Source: Mycobacterium gastri
GTDB lineage: Bacteria; Actinomycetota; Actinomycetes; Mycobacteriales; Mycobacteriaceae
Length of the DNA stretch: 43,305 bases
Assembly (NCBI RefSeq): GCF_002102175.1
Contig: NZ_LQOX01000132.1
Location: forward strand, 1 to 43,305
Direction of reading: 5' to 3'
Part shown: piece after piece, positions 24,461 through 32,328 of the stretch
How positions within the stretch are numbered: position 1 is the stretch's first letter
Layout of the letters: each line of letters opens with the position of its first letter
Notes under the pieces: generated by a model
Database searches by the model: none
The model's input: the letters and a program-made list of their open reading frames with translations, nothing else
Told to the model about the DNA's origin: nothing
Position numbers and translations under genes: made by a program

Positions 24461-25324
24461 ATGCCTGAGATGGATCGTCGTCGCATGATGCTGATGACGG
24501 GCTTCGGTGTATTTGGCGTGCTCGGGGTGGCCAATCCGGTTCCCAGGGCGCATGCCGACCCGTTCCCGCGTGGCGCACCGGCGGGACGTATGCCCATGCC
24601 CGCGGCGCCGGCTCCCAATGGTCAGGCGGGCAACTACGTTTTCCACGACGAGTTCGACGGCCCGGCCGGTTCGGCACCCGATTCGTCGAAGTGGACCATA
24701 GCCCGAGCGCGCGAGCAGATGAAGGATCCGACGTACTGGGAGCGGCCCGAGAACGTCGGGCAGTACCGCGACGATCGCCAGAACGTGTTCCTCGACGGCC
24801 ACTCCAACCTGGTCATCCGGGCCGCCAAAGACGGCGGGACCTACTATTCGGGCAAGCTGCAGAGCCCGTGGCGGGGCGGCATCGGCCACACCTGGGAGGC
24901 CCGCGTCAAACTGGACTGCCTGACGGCCGGATGCTGGCCGGCCTGGTGGTTGTCCAATGAGGACCGCGGCGAAATCGACATCCTCGAGTGGTACGGCAAC
25001 GGCAGTTGGCCGTCGGCCACCACCGTCCACGCCAAATCGAATGGCTCCGAATGGAAGACGCACAATATCGCGCTGGACAGTGGGTGGCACACCTGGCGAT
25101 GCCAATGGGATGAGGCCGGGATGCGGTTCTGGCAAGACTATGTCGACGGCGCGCAGCCGTACTTCACGGTGGCGGCGCATTCACTGCCGGACTGGCCGTT
25201 CAACGATCCCGGCTACACCGTGTCTCCAGTGGTGAACCTCGCGGTCGCCGGCTCCGGCGGCGGCGACCCCGGGCCGGGGACCTATCCCGCTCAGATGCTC
25301 GTCGACTGGGTGCGGGTCTGGTAG
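24461..25324 (+). CDS. exported glycoside hydrolase family 16 (Rv0315-like)
   Basis: Protein of 287 residues with an N-terminal signal of twin-arginine style (DRRRMM, hydrophobic to about 30, AHADP cleavage), suggesting folded export. The GH16 catalytic motif is GEIDILEWYG with nucleophile Glu171, Asp173 and acid/base Glu176. The fold segments FHDEFDGPAGS, WEARVKLD, CWPAWWLSN and FNDPGYTVSPVVNLAV match what I recall of M. tuberculosis Rv0315, annotated as a beta-1,3-glucanase-like secreted protein. An in-frame ATG at 24470 is an alternative start. The stop abuts that of the convergent gene with no spacer. Confidence 0.93.
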   Translation: MPEMDRRRMMLMTGFGVFGVLGVANPVPRAHADPFPRGAPAGRMPMPAAPAPNGQAGNYVFHDEFDGPAGSAPDSSKWTIARAREQMKDPTYWERPENVGQYRDDRQNVFLDGHSNLVIRAAKDGGTYYSGKLQSPWRGGIGHTWEARVKLDCLTAGCWPAWWLSNEDRGEIDILEWYGNGSWPSATTVHAKSNGSEWKTHNIALDSGWHTWRCQWDEAGMRFWQDYVDGAQPYFTVAAHSLPDWPFNDPGYTVSPVVNLAVAGSGGGDPGPGTYPAQMLVDWVRVW

Positions 25325-25786
25325 TCACAACGCCGCGACCACGAGGACTTTCGACGGGTCCCTGGGATCGACCCGCACCGGCACCTCGGCGCCGACCGCA
25401 AGATGCGGTGCCGTCGACAGCTCGAGCGCGATGCGCCGCGTCGCGCGGTACGAATCACGTTCGGGCAGTTGCACATCCAGTTCCAGCTCGTGCCAGGATC
25501 CCAGTGTTGTGGTTGCGACGTTGCGGCGGATCCCGACGATGGTGGCCACGCCCGCTAGGCCGTCGCGCAGCAGCCGTTCCCGGTCGGCGTTGAGCGTGTC
25601 GAGTTCGGCGAACGCGTCCATCGCCCAAGGCTGGTCGGCGCGTGTGACTCGTTGAGCCGCACTGGCTTTCCTGGCTCGCCGCAACCAGTTCGTGTCCGCC
25701 AGGGTACGGCGCCACCCGGTGATCGTCGATGCGGCCGGCGAGAACCTGGAGCCGGCGCCGGCCGGAACACAGTACCGTTGCCGCAT
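25325..25786 (-). CDS. hypothetical protein with C-terminal beta domain
   Basis: Frame of 153 residues. The N-terminal 45 residues are basic (WLRRARKASAAQR), followed by a helix DAFAELDTLNADRERLL. Then comes a strand-rich domain with GVATIVGIRR, SWHELELDVQLPE, TRRIALEL and VPVRVDPRDPSKVLV, the last resembling the small beta domain found in several actinobacterial membrane-linked proteins. ATG 25786 lies inside the CATG shared with the divergent EF-Tu-like gene; a later start at the Met before DAFAEL (about 100 residues) is also possible. Function is unknown. Confidence 0.65.
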   Translation of the reverse strand: MRQRYCVPAGAGSRFSPAASTITGWRRTLADTNWLRRARKASAAQRVTRADQPWAMDAFAELDTLNADRERLLRDGLAGVATIVGIRRNVATTTLGSWHELELDVQLPERDSYRATRRIALELSTAPHLAVGAEVPVRVDPRDPSKVLVVAAL

Positions 25787-26054
25787 GTTTCGGATGACGG
25801 TCCAGGACGTGTTCTTCATCCGCGGTCGCGGGATCGTGGCCACCGGCCGCGTGGAGTACGGGCAGTTGCGGGTCGGCGACGAGGTGCAGATCAACGACGG
25901 GCCCGGGGTGCGGGTCGACGCCATCGAGGCGTTCCGCAAGAAGCTGGACACGGCGACCGCCGGTGACAACGTCGGCCTGCTCTTCAAAAAGCTCAGCAAC
26001 CGCGACCTGGCCACCGGGGACGTGATCACCTCGGCGGGTGTGTTTCTGGCGTAG
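25785..26054 (+). CDS. stand-alone EF-Tu domain 2-like protein
   Basis: Protein of 89 residues that matches only the second (beta-barrel) domain of elongation factor Tu: FRMTVQDVFFIRGRGIVATGRVEYG, LRVGDEVQI, and then AFRKKLDTATAGDNVGLLFK and GDVITS. The GTPase domain and domain 3 are absent and no remnant is visible beside it, so it is a dedicated small protein, not a truncated EF-Tu. Similar free-standing copies exist in actinobacteria. The role is not known. ATG 25785 is chosen from the MFRMTV start; ATG 25794 is possible. Confidence 0.8.
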   Translation: MFRMTVQDVFFIRGRGIVATGRVEYGQLRVGDEVQINDGPGVRVDAIEAFRKKLDTATAGDNVGLLFKKLSNRDLATGDVITSAGVFLA

Positions 26055-26187
26055 CGCCAGGTGTTTCCGGCGGTGCCCCGCCCGCCGGCGGCCGGCACGA
26101 GTTCTTGGGATCGGTAGCGGCCCCGCGCGCCTGTACTTGTCCCAACGACGACGCCACCACGGCGGCGCCTCAGGAAAGGAAGAACAC

Positions 26188-26454
26188 ATGAGCATCATTC
26201 CCGCCGGCATCGAAGAAAAGATCAACCGCGTCGATCGCCAACCAAGCCTGGCGATCGGCATCAGCCTCGGCCTGCTGGCGGCGTGGTCCTTCTACCGGGT
26301 GATCTGGCTGCTGTACCTGTCGATGACGTACGGCTGGTTCATGGGCTCGGTAGCTTTCCAGTTCGTGGTGTGGACCGTGACCGGCGCCGTCGCGGCCATC
26401 GCGGCCACCGGTTTCCTGACCCGCTACTTCAAGGGGCCCGGCGCTAACCATTGA
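26188..26454 (+). CDS. small two-TM membrane protein
   Basis: Protein of 88 residues with an excellent ribosome site (GGAAAGGAAG) before ATG. It has a short charged N-terminus (MSIIPAGIEEKINRVDRQ) and two hydrophobic helices (about 21-43 and 51-76) with a Tyr/Trp-rich turn. No family is recognised. It ends before a bidirectional hairpin terminator facing the convergent exported-protein pair. Confidence 0.75.
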   Translation: MSIIPAGIEEKINRVDRQPSLAIGISLGLLAAWSFYRVIWLLYLSMTYGWFMGSVAFQFVVWTVTGAVAAIAATGFLTRYFKGPGANH

Positions 26455-26471
26455 TGGCTGGCGGCGACGAA

Positions 26472-26502
26472 CCGTGCCGAACCCGACCCGGGTTCGGCAC
26501 GG
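26472..26502. terminator. hairpin between convergent genes
   Basis: Perfect 14-bp stem CCGTGCCGAACCCG (26472-26485) pairing with 26489-26502 around a 3-base loop. It lies between the ends of a + gene (26454) and a - gene (26525). There is no T-tract on either side, so it is the GC-only mycobacterial type and may serve both strands. Confidence 0.75.
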
Positions 26503-26524
26503 TGCCGGCTCGGGAATCTGCGGG

Positions 26525-27256
26525 TCAGCGGTTGGAGATTCGGCTCAGCGTGCTATCGAAGAGGGCATCGAAGGGTTGCTGGTGCCCGGTGCTGGCCGTG
26601 CCGCTCAGAATCAATCCCGAAGTGCGCGCGTAGGAGTAGTAATCGGTTCGGGTGGCATCCGGCTCTCCGCCAATAGTTGTGATGACCGAGTAGCGGAACC
26701 GCCGCCGTCCGTCGGCGGAGTGCGAATCCTCGAGGATACGCACCTCATAGGAGCCGACAGCGGCGCTGCTGAAGCGCAGACACCGCGACACCAGGCCGGT
26801 GAACGCGTCGAATCCGGTGGGGTCGAATTCACGGCCGACCATCAGCCGGATGTCTCGACGGTCGGCGACCTCTGGCGGATCGGCCGGGTCGTGCCCGAAC
26901 ACTTCGGCCGCATCGAAAGCGCCGGTAGAGGCGACCCCCACCACCCCGAAGCATTCGACGGGACTAAAGCCCAGGCCTTCGTCGGACACGTGGTATCTGA
27001 AGTACCCGAACGTATCGGACAGTTCTTTGATATCGCTGACGGTCCACGTGACAGGAAAATCGCCCGGTTTGGGCAGCAACTCCGCCAATTGTTGGTCACT
27101 CAACGAGGCCAGCTTCGGCGCGAGTGAGCCCGGGGCCGCGGGACTGCTATGCCGCCAGGCGCGGAGCACGTCCGGTGCGGTGATAGCGATGGCGGCCGTT
27201 GCCAACACGCACAGCGCGGCCGCGATCACCCATGGCCGCCGCAAGAGTCCGTTCAT
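26525..27256 (-). CDS. membrane-anchored exported protein, second of a paralogous pair
   Basis: Protein of 243 residues: one N-terminal membrane helix (about 9-27), then an external domain beginning KLASLSDQQLAELLPKPGDFPVTW and ending YARTSGLILSGTASTG plus a final helix. ATG 27256 overlaps the upstream stop (ATGA), so the two genes are coupled. The layout (anchor, LP-DFP-W segment, two Cys in the middle, strand-rich end) repeats that of the upstream gene, suggesting duplication followed by strong divergence. It resembles mycobacterial exported sensor-type domains; function is unknown. Confidence 0.75.
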   Translation of the reverse strand: MNGLLRRPWVIAAALCVLATAAIAITAPDVLRAWRHSSPAAPGSLAPKLASLSDQQLAELLPKPGDFPVTWTVSDIKELSDTFGYFRYHVSDEGLGFSPVECFGVVGVASTGAFDAAEVFGHDPADPPEVADRRDIRLMVGREFDPTGFDAFTGLVSRCLRFSSAAVGSYEVRILEDSHSADGRRRFRYSVITTIGGEPDATRTDYYSYARTSGLILSGTASTGHQQPFDALFDSTLSRISNR

Positions 27257-28092
27257 AGCGCGCGCAGCCGTTGCAGCGTTTGGCCGGCGAGCTTTTGCAC
27301 CAGATCGAGCTCGGAACCCTCCATGTAGATAGTGCATTCCAGTAGTACGCCGCGTACCGCGTAATACGTGACGTGATAGGTCGACGAAGGATCGCGGCTA
27401 CCGATCGTGGTGAACGTTCTGGTGAGTGTGACCGCGGCATCGGCACCGGCGGCCGAGCGCGCTCCGACCTGAGTGGTGACGGTCCGATGGTTCTTGACCC
27501 GGCCGTCGAAGAAATAGTTGGTGACACGGTAGGAGCCGCAACGGCCCAGCCAATCCAGGTAGTTCGCGATCCGTGCCGCGGCGTCCGGAACAGCCCAGAT
27601 CGCGAAGCGGGCATTGGGTCCGTGCTCGCGGCCTTCGCCGGTCGCGGCGAAATCGGCCGCCGCCGCGTCCTGCACGAATAGTTGGGCGTAACGGTCGACC
27701 TGGACGTAGGCGGCCAACGCACCCCCGGCGTGGTCCAGGATCTTGGGGATGTCGCCACAGCTGCCCGGTTCGTACGCGGCTGCCGGGTCCTGATGGGGCG
27801 CCGTGCTCAGCGCCCCCGGAGCTGGTGTCGCGGCTCGGCGCAACCGCCCCGTCAGCGAATATCCCCAGTCGGACGGGAAGTCGGCGGCGGCTGGCAACGC
27901 CGTCGCCAGGACCCAGTCGGTTCGCGATGCTAGGTTCGCCGGGGCGGTATCCGGGCGGTGAGCTGTCACCAACAACGCCGCGCCGCACGCCCCCAGCACG
28001 GCAAGAGCGGCGGCCCCCACCGCCCGGGGCCATGGTTGACTGCGCGAAGTAGCGGGTTCCGCGGCCTGGGATCCCATTGGCGCTCCTCCCAT
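27253..28092 (-). CDS. membrane-anchored exported protein, first of a paralogous pair
   Basis: Protein of 279 residues with a cytoplasmic N-terminus, one hydrophobic helix (about 24-45) and an external domain starting ALPAAADFPSDWGYSL. It has paired Cys (SCGDIP; GRCGSY) and ends YYAVRGVLLECTIYMEGSEL then LVQKLAGQTLQRL. A Met five residues later (28077) is an alternative start. It lies in a two-gene operon with the protein at 26525. No enzyme motif is seen. Confidence 0.72.
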   Translation of the reverse strand: MGGAPMGSQAAEPATSRSQPWPRAVGAAALAVLGACGAALLVTAHRPDTAPANLASRTDWVLATALPAAADFPSDWGYSLTGRLRRAATPAPGALSTAPHQDPAAAYEPGSCGDIPKILDHAGGALAAYVQVDRYAQLFVQDAAAADFAATGEGREHGPNARFAIWAVPDAAARIANYLDWLGRCGSYRVTNYFFDGRVKNHRTVTTQVGARSAAGADAAVTLTRTFTTIGSRDPSSTYHVTYYAVRGVLLECTIYMEGSELDLVQKLAGQTLQRLRAL

Positions 28093-28550
28093 GGGCCGGC
28101 CGGTGCGACGTCCGCATCGCCAGCGCGGTCGCGGGTAACACTATCGCGGCCGACCAGCCGTCAACCCGATCGACACAGTGCTCCGTATCGGTGCAAACGG
28201 CTGCTACGTCGGCTCCGGCGCGGTTTCGGGCGCGGTTGTGGTTCCGCCCGAATAGCGCCAATGGGTCCCGGTCGCGGTAGTGGTAACAAATGCCGCCACG
28301 GTGGCGTTACGTCAATCCGCGGCTTTCCGATCAGCCGCATCAGTCTCCGCGGGTTCGGGGTGTCTCGGTGTGCTCGGCAGTGAGCGACAAATTCGTTGCG
28401 CCCGTTGGCGTGTCGCTGATAGACGGGCAAATTTCGCACCGACTGGGCCTGGGGTCGGAGTTGTGATCGCCGGACCCAGGACTGCGAGCGGCGCGGTGAC
28501 TCACATCGGCACCGTCCGCTAGCCGAAGCACTTCGGGCGTTTAGTTAACG
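28093..28550. other. 458-bp gap without a supported gene
   Basis: Lies between two - strand genes. Short open frames exist on both strands but are Arg/Pro-rich and show no family pattern. No tRNA, terminator stem or clear promoter was seen. Confidence 0.5.
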
Positions 28551-29456
28551 TCAGGCGTGAACCAACTCCGGGTGAAATCTCGCCACCATCCGACGTAATC
28601 CCTCGCGCCAGTCGACTGTTGTTGCGCTGCCGATGAGTTCGCGCATCCGGGTCAGCTCCACGGGATTTCCGCGCAGCGCCCGATCGCTCTCGGCGAACAC
28701 CGGCTCCTTGCCGATCAAGGTGCCCAGGTAGGCGCACCACTCCTGGATGCTGACAATCTGGTCACCGGCCCAGTTGACCGTGGTCGCCGGAATCGACGCC
28801 ACCGCAAGCAGTTTCGGGATAGTGGCGATGATGTCATCCTGATGTATCGGGTTGTAGCGTGCCGGTTCGCCGGGCGGAACCGGGATCGGGATGCCGGCCA
28901 GCATCATCTCCATGTGGAAATATGGCCACCCGCCGGTATCGCCGTACGGCACATTGAGGCGGGCGATGGTGGTGGGTACTTCCAGGATTCGTGCCGTCGC
29001 CCGGGCGACCGCCTCACCGGCGATCTTGGAGATCGAATACGTGGGGAACAGAAACCGGTGGTTGTCGCCGAGGGCCGCACGCTCGGTGCGCGGCTGGTCG
29101 TCCGGCGGATCGTAGACGGCCGCCGATGAGCAGTGCAGGAAGGCCCTTGCGTCGCGGCACCAGGCCATCAGCAGACCAATCGACTCCGCGTTGGCGCTCA
29201 GGTCCTTGTCCCAGTCGCCGCTTTTGGCCACTGCAAAGTTGAGGACATAGTCGAAGTCGGACGGGATCGCGGTGAAGTCGCCGGCGGCCAGGTTGACCGA
29301 TCGGCAGCGAACACCGGCCTCCTCGAGGCCGGCACGCGCGGCGGCGTCGGCGAAACGGGCGATGCCCCATACCTCGTTGTCGGCTGCCAGGGCCCGGGCG
29401 ACGGGTGCGGCGACCTGGCCGCTGACACCGGTGATCAGGATTTTCGAGTCGGCCAT
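28551..29456 (-). CDS. NAD-dependent epimerase/dehydratase (extended SDR)
   Basis: Protein of 301 residues with a Rossmann motif ITGVSGQVA (8-16), SSAAVYDPP (110-118) and the catalytic pair Tyr140/Lys144 in YSISK. The C-terminal substrate lobe (YNPIHQDDIIATI) is typical of sugar-nucleotide or steroid-type extended SDRs. The first Gly motif is GxSGQVA rather than GxxGxxG, still within family range. It stands alone; substrate unknown. Confidence 0.9.
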   Translation of the reverse strand: MADSKILITGVSGQVAAPVARALAADNEVWGIARFADAAARAGLEEAGVRCRSVNLAAGDFTAIPSDFDYVLNFAVAKSGDWDKDLSANAESIGLLMAWCRDARAFLHCSSAAVYDPPDDQPRTERAALGDNHRFLFPTYSISKIAGEAVARATARILEVPTTIARLNVPYGDTGGWPYFHMEMMLAGIPIPVPPGEPARYNPIHQDDIIATIPKLLAVASIPATTVNWAGDQIVSIQEWCAYLGTLIGKEPVFAESDRALRGNPVELTRMRELIGSATTVDWREGLRRMVARFHPELVHA

Positions 29457-29614
29457 GACGGCGATAGTAAGCGGTTAAGCACATTCCGGGATCCGTCCGG
29501 CCCGCGGCACGCACCTCGCCCGGGTTCCAAGGGATTGTCGAGGATTCAGCGAGCGGTTGCCGCCAGCCTTGTCTGACCACATCGCGGTTGTGAAGGCCTC
29601 CCGTCGGAAAGGCA

Positions 29615-29761
29615 ATGCTCAAGCCCTGGTGGCCGCGCGCGCTCGTGTCGGCAGTCGGCTATGCGATGGCACTGGCCGCGGACTGGCTCGTCCGTGGGCT
29701 GGTGGTCGGCCGATTCGAGCCGTGGCTGCTCACGCCGGTACACGCTGCGAGAGCATCGTGA
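29615..29761 (+). CDS. possible 48-residue membrane peptide
   Basis: Short frame from ATG with GGAAAGG close upstream. It reads as a basic-aromatic start (MLKPWWPRALVSAVGYAM), a hydrophobic segment and a tail RFEPWLLTPVHAARAS. The pattern of a positive end followed by one membrane helix is protein-like, but length and spacing of the ribosome site make it doubtful. It may be the remains of a longer gene in this decayed stretch. Confidence 0.3.
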   Translation: MLKPWWPRALVSAVGYAMALAADWLVRGLVVGRFEPWLLTPVHAARAS

Positions 29762-29811
29762 TTTTCGGCCTCGCGGTAGCCGGTTTCACCGGCGGCTCGC
29801 ACCGGGCCTAT

Positions 29812-29913
29812 CAATTGCTTCGGCCGTCCAGCGCGCCGCCGGTCGGGTTGCACCACGTGGTCATCGATCGTCACATACAGGTCGGTCAGGAGGGCATCGA
29901 GGTCTGTCTTCAC
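29812..29913 (-). pseudogene. N-terminal scrap of a transposase (IS982-like)
   Basis: From GTG 29913 the frame reads (M)KTDLDALLTDLYVTIDDHVV, then a basic run ending GRPKQL, the characteristic N-terminus of IS982-type and related transposases. After about 34 residues the similarity stops and the frame continues as unrelated sequence. No DDE catalytic region or inverted repeats are seen nearby. It marks a former insertion or recombination point. Confidence 0.5.
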
Positions 29914-30007
29914 AACTGCCCATCGGTGCCCTTCAGCCACATCCTTCACAAGCCGGCACGCCGAGAGTGCAACCACGGCGGCACCGCCCGGCGTGTCGCC
30001 GCCGCCA

Positions 30008-30041
30008 GTGCACACTCGGCGCAGCCGGTGCACACTCGGCG
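30008..30041 (+). repeat. 14-bp direct repeat, 20-bp period
   Basis: GTGCACACTCGGCG at 30008-30021 and 30028-30041, separated by six bases. It lies in the decayed stretch near the transposase scrap. Confidence 0.75.
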
Positions 30042-30061
30042 AGCAGTTAGGAATTACTGAT

Positions 30062-30450
30062 CTAGGTGGCGGCGGCCCACGCGGCTTCGTTCGGCGGTTC
30101 GGGGCGCGACCAGCGGGCGTCGCTCCGCGCGAATCGGGCCGCAGCGGCGATGGCACGCCCGACGCCCCGCATGACCAGGCTTATCCCGAACCGCCGGGCA
30201 GCACGGCGAGGTGGTATGCGAGTCGGTAGTGGCCTTGACGGGGCTGCCGCGCCGTCCGTCGAAGTCGAGCGTGCGGTTGTGTACCCGGGCACACCGCGAG
30301 CCCGACGGCCAATCTTTGACGCCGCCGGAGGCAACCACGACTTTATTCCCGTCTGATTTCGGATCTGATTCGGGAATTCTTGGTCACCGGAGAATTTAGG
30401 TCCAAGAAATGGCCGATGGTGATTACGTCGACAATCGACCGGCCCCGTGC
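30062..30450. other. stretch without a supported gene
   Basis: Open frames occur on both strands (for example 30066-30356 + and the long - frame running from the broken PE gene), but their content is Arg/Ala-rich with no recognisable motif. It is probably degraded sequence. Confidence 0.45.
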
Positions 30451-30667
30451 TTACCAGGCCAGCCACGGGTTGGTGATCGGAAAGAGCGCCGACAGCACGC
30501 TGTCGGCGGCGGCTTCGTCGAAGCGCGCAGACCTCATCCGCCCCGGCGGGAGCGAGGCCGGTCACCGAAAGCGCCGCCGTGGCGCCGTCCTGCAGCGCGC
30601 GAGTGCCCAGATCGGCCAATTGGCTACCGATCTCGGCCACCACCGGATCAAATGACATGGGCTGCAT
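30451..30667 (-). pseudogene. frameshifted PE35-like gene
   Basis: From ATG 30667, with GAGGAG seven bases upstream, the frame reads MQPMSFDPVVAEIGSQLADL and TGLAPAGADEV. This matches the start of the intact PE35-like protein at 31199 (MSHDPSAGDIGSQLVDIGSQ, TGLIPAGAEEVSAQ). At about 30527-30535 the frame slips: the next frame gives SARFDEAAADSTLSALFPIT and ends NPWLAW-stop at 30451, while the original frame runs into Arg-rich sequence. The expected VSA codons are restored by the shift. So the copy has lost two bases or gained one, and its C-terminus differs from the intact copy. Confidence 0.6.
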
Positions 30668-31198
30668 TGACGTACTCCTCGTCGGCTCGTGTCGAATTCG
30701 TCTGCCCGGTGATAAAGCGGCAGAACGGCAACTCGAAGAATGGATATTCGATCCGCGCCAATCAACTTTCGCGCTGCTGATCACGAATGTTCTCGGTGCT
30801 TGTCAGACCGAATTTAAGACGTCACTGCCCTGGTGTCGCGCTTGTAGGCGATATCCGGTATAAGCGACGATTTCCAGCTTTTGCGCATTGTGCTCAAGCG
30901 TGGTGCGTACCGCCGGACCACGGTGATTGCGCGGGCGCGATAGCGCAGGCGGCGTCGTGTGCTGCGTCACAATGAGCCCGAAGGATTCCGGCAACTGGCC
31001 CAAAGGCGCCGCCACTGACCCGTCCTGAAAGAAAGTGGCTGGCTAGGGCGCCACGAGGCCTTAGAATTGAACAATCGTGCAGCGCAGCTGTACCGGAGTT
31101 TGCGGCGGCAGCCGCGCCACGGGCCCCGCTGATCGTTGAATTGCTAAGCGGTCACGACCACGGTCATGGCCGCACAAATACATAGGAGCAGCAGGCAA
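30668..31198. other. 531-bp region between the two PE35-like copies
   Basis: This space separates the divergently oriented broken and intact PE35-like genes. It is less GC-rich than its surroundings. No frame in it looks like protein, and no clear -10/-35 pair can be named; it presumably carries promoters for one or both. Confidence 0.4.
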
Positions 31199-31840
31199 AT
31201 GGACACCATGTCACACGACCCGTCGGCAGGCGATATTGGTTCGCAGTTGGTCGACATCGGCAGCCAGGGCATAAGCGCGGGAAGCACTGCGGCGATGACG
31301 GTGCTGACCGGCCTGATCCCCGCGGGCGCTGAAGAGGTCTCGGCGCAGGCGGTGATGGCGTTTGCGCAGGAGGCCGCCTCGATGTTGGCGTCCAACGTAG
31401 CGGCTCAAGAAGAGCTGATGCGGACCGGCTCGGCGTTGACCAACATCGCCCAGATGTACGGTGACGCCGACGACAGTGCCGCTGACGCCCTGGCCTTCCG
31501 TGGTACGGCGATGTCCCACTCCGCGGGTGGCTCCGGCGCAACGCTTGGTCCGGGACTCATGCGCCCCGGGGCAGTTCAGGCAGCGGCGGAATCGATGGCG
31601 CGCGCGCCGCTGATGTCGCAGATGGTGGAAGGGTCATCCTCGCCGATGGCCTCGACCGTTGCCAACGCCGGATCATCGGCGATGAGTGGCGCAGCCCCGC
31701 TGAGCAGCGGAATGGGCGGCGGCGCACCGGCCGGCGGTGCCTCCAAAGCAGGTCTGACGTCAGCTACCGGACCCGCGGATCAGGACGAGCGCGAACGCGA
31801 CGAGCAGGCCGACGCACAAGCCGGTGAACGCCTGGCCTGA
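31199..31840 (+). CDS. PE35-like PE-family protein with extended C-terminus
   Basis: Protein of 213 residues. Residues 1-100 match PE35 (the PE partner of PPE68 in the ESX-1 locus): MSHDPSAGDIGSQLVDIGSQ, TGLIPAGAEEVSAQAVMAF, ASNVAAQEELMRTGSAL. The remaining 110 residues are Gly/Ala/Ser/Met-rich low-complexity sequence ending in a highly charged tail (DQDERERDEQADAQAGE). PE35 of M. tuberculosis has only about 99 residues, so the tail is an addition. AGGAG lies ten bases before ATG 31199. No PPE, esxB or esxA gene follows, so it is an orphan copy. Export by a type VII system is likely. Confidence 0.85.
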   Translation: MDTMSHDPSAGDIGSQLVDIGSQGISAGSTAAMTVLTGLIPAGAEEVSAQAVMAFAQEAASMLASNVAAQEELMRTGSALTNIAQMYGDADDSAADALAFRGTAMSHSAGGSGATLGPGLMRPGAVQAAAESMARAPLMSQMVEGSSSPMASTVANAGSSAMSGAAPLSSGMGGGAPAGGASKAGLTSATGPADQDERERDEQADAQAGERLA

Positions 31841-32020
31841 CAGACCCGCGCAGTTGTCGCCTCGCTGAATCGCGCATCCGTGGCGAGCGCTCGACCGACT
31901 GTGTGTGATGGTGAACAGTCCACCATCGCGGTCCTGTCTGCGGCGCATCGCCGAACCGCCGGCCTATCTCCTACGCTTGCGCTGTCCCGTGGTAGCGCAG
32001 GAAGCGAAAGAGAGGGCGTA

Positions 32021-32302
32021 GTGACCAACCCGGACATGGCCACCATCTTGCGGGAGATGAAAATCCCGGAGCGGATGACCGGCAGCCAGGCGCTGCGCGA
32101 CTTCTTGCTCATCTACATCGATGACCAGGAGTCGCTGGCGAACAACCCGGAACGACTCAAGCAGTTGAACGGCCTGCTCATCCTTTCGCATCTGGAGGTG
32201 GTCAACGCTCTCGGGTCGCTGGAATCGGCAGCCGCCGAGCATCACGTGGAGAAGTTCCGGAAAGAGATCGACCGAAAATACCGGAAACGCTGGTGGTTCT
32301 AG
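32021..32302 (+). CDS. small helical protein of unknown function
   Basis: Protein of 93 residues from GTG with a GAAAGAGAGG ribosome site. It is wholly helical and charged: MTGSQALRDFLLIYIDDQES, RLKQLNGLLILSHLEVVNAL, and a basic end KEIDRKYRKRWWF. No membrane segment and no family recognised. The NYN-nuclease gene begins 27 bp later on the same strand, so they may form an operon. Confidence 0.65.
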   Translation: MTNPDMATILREMKIPERMTGSQALRDFLLIYIDDQESLANNPERLKQLNGLLILSHLEVVNALGSLESAAAEHHVEKFRKEIDRKYRKRWWF

Positions 32303-32328
32303 CCCGGACCCGACATCTACGGTGAGGT

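Noticed and set aside
22409..25180. Very long - strand open frame (923 codons)
   Set aside because: Only its last 285 codons (from 23266) encode a recognisable methyltransferase; the upstream part is antisense to the oxidoreductase and GH16 genes and reads as Arg/His-rich shadow.
28161..28439. 92-codon - frame in the gap before the epimerase
   Set aside because: Arg/Pro-rich with no motif, no ribosome site, typical of chance frames in GC-rich DNA.
30062..30784. 240-codon - frame as one gene
   Set aside because: Only about 45 codons are PE35-like; the rest is out-of-frame sequence after a frameshift, so it is described as a pseudogene.
29457..31198. Search for a CRISPR array or intact IS in the gene-poor stretch
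   Set aside because: Only a two-copy 14-bp repeat and a transposase scrap were found; no regularly spaced repeats or terminal inverted repeats.
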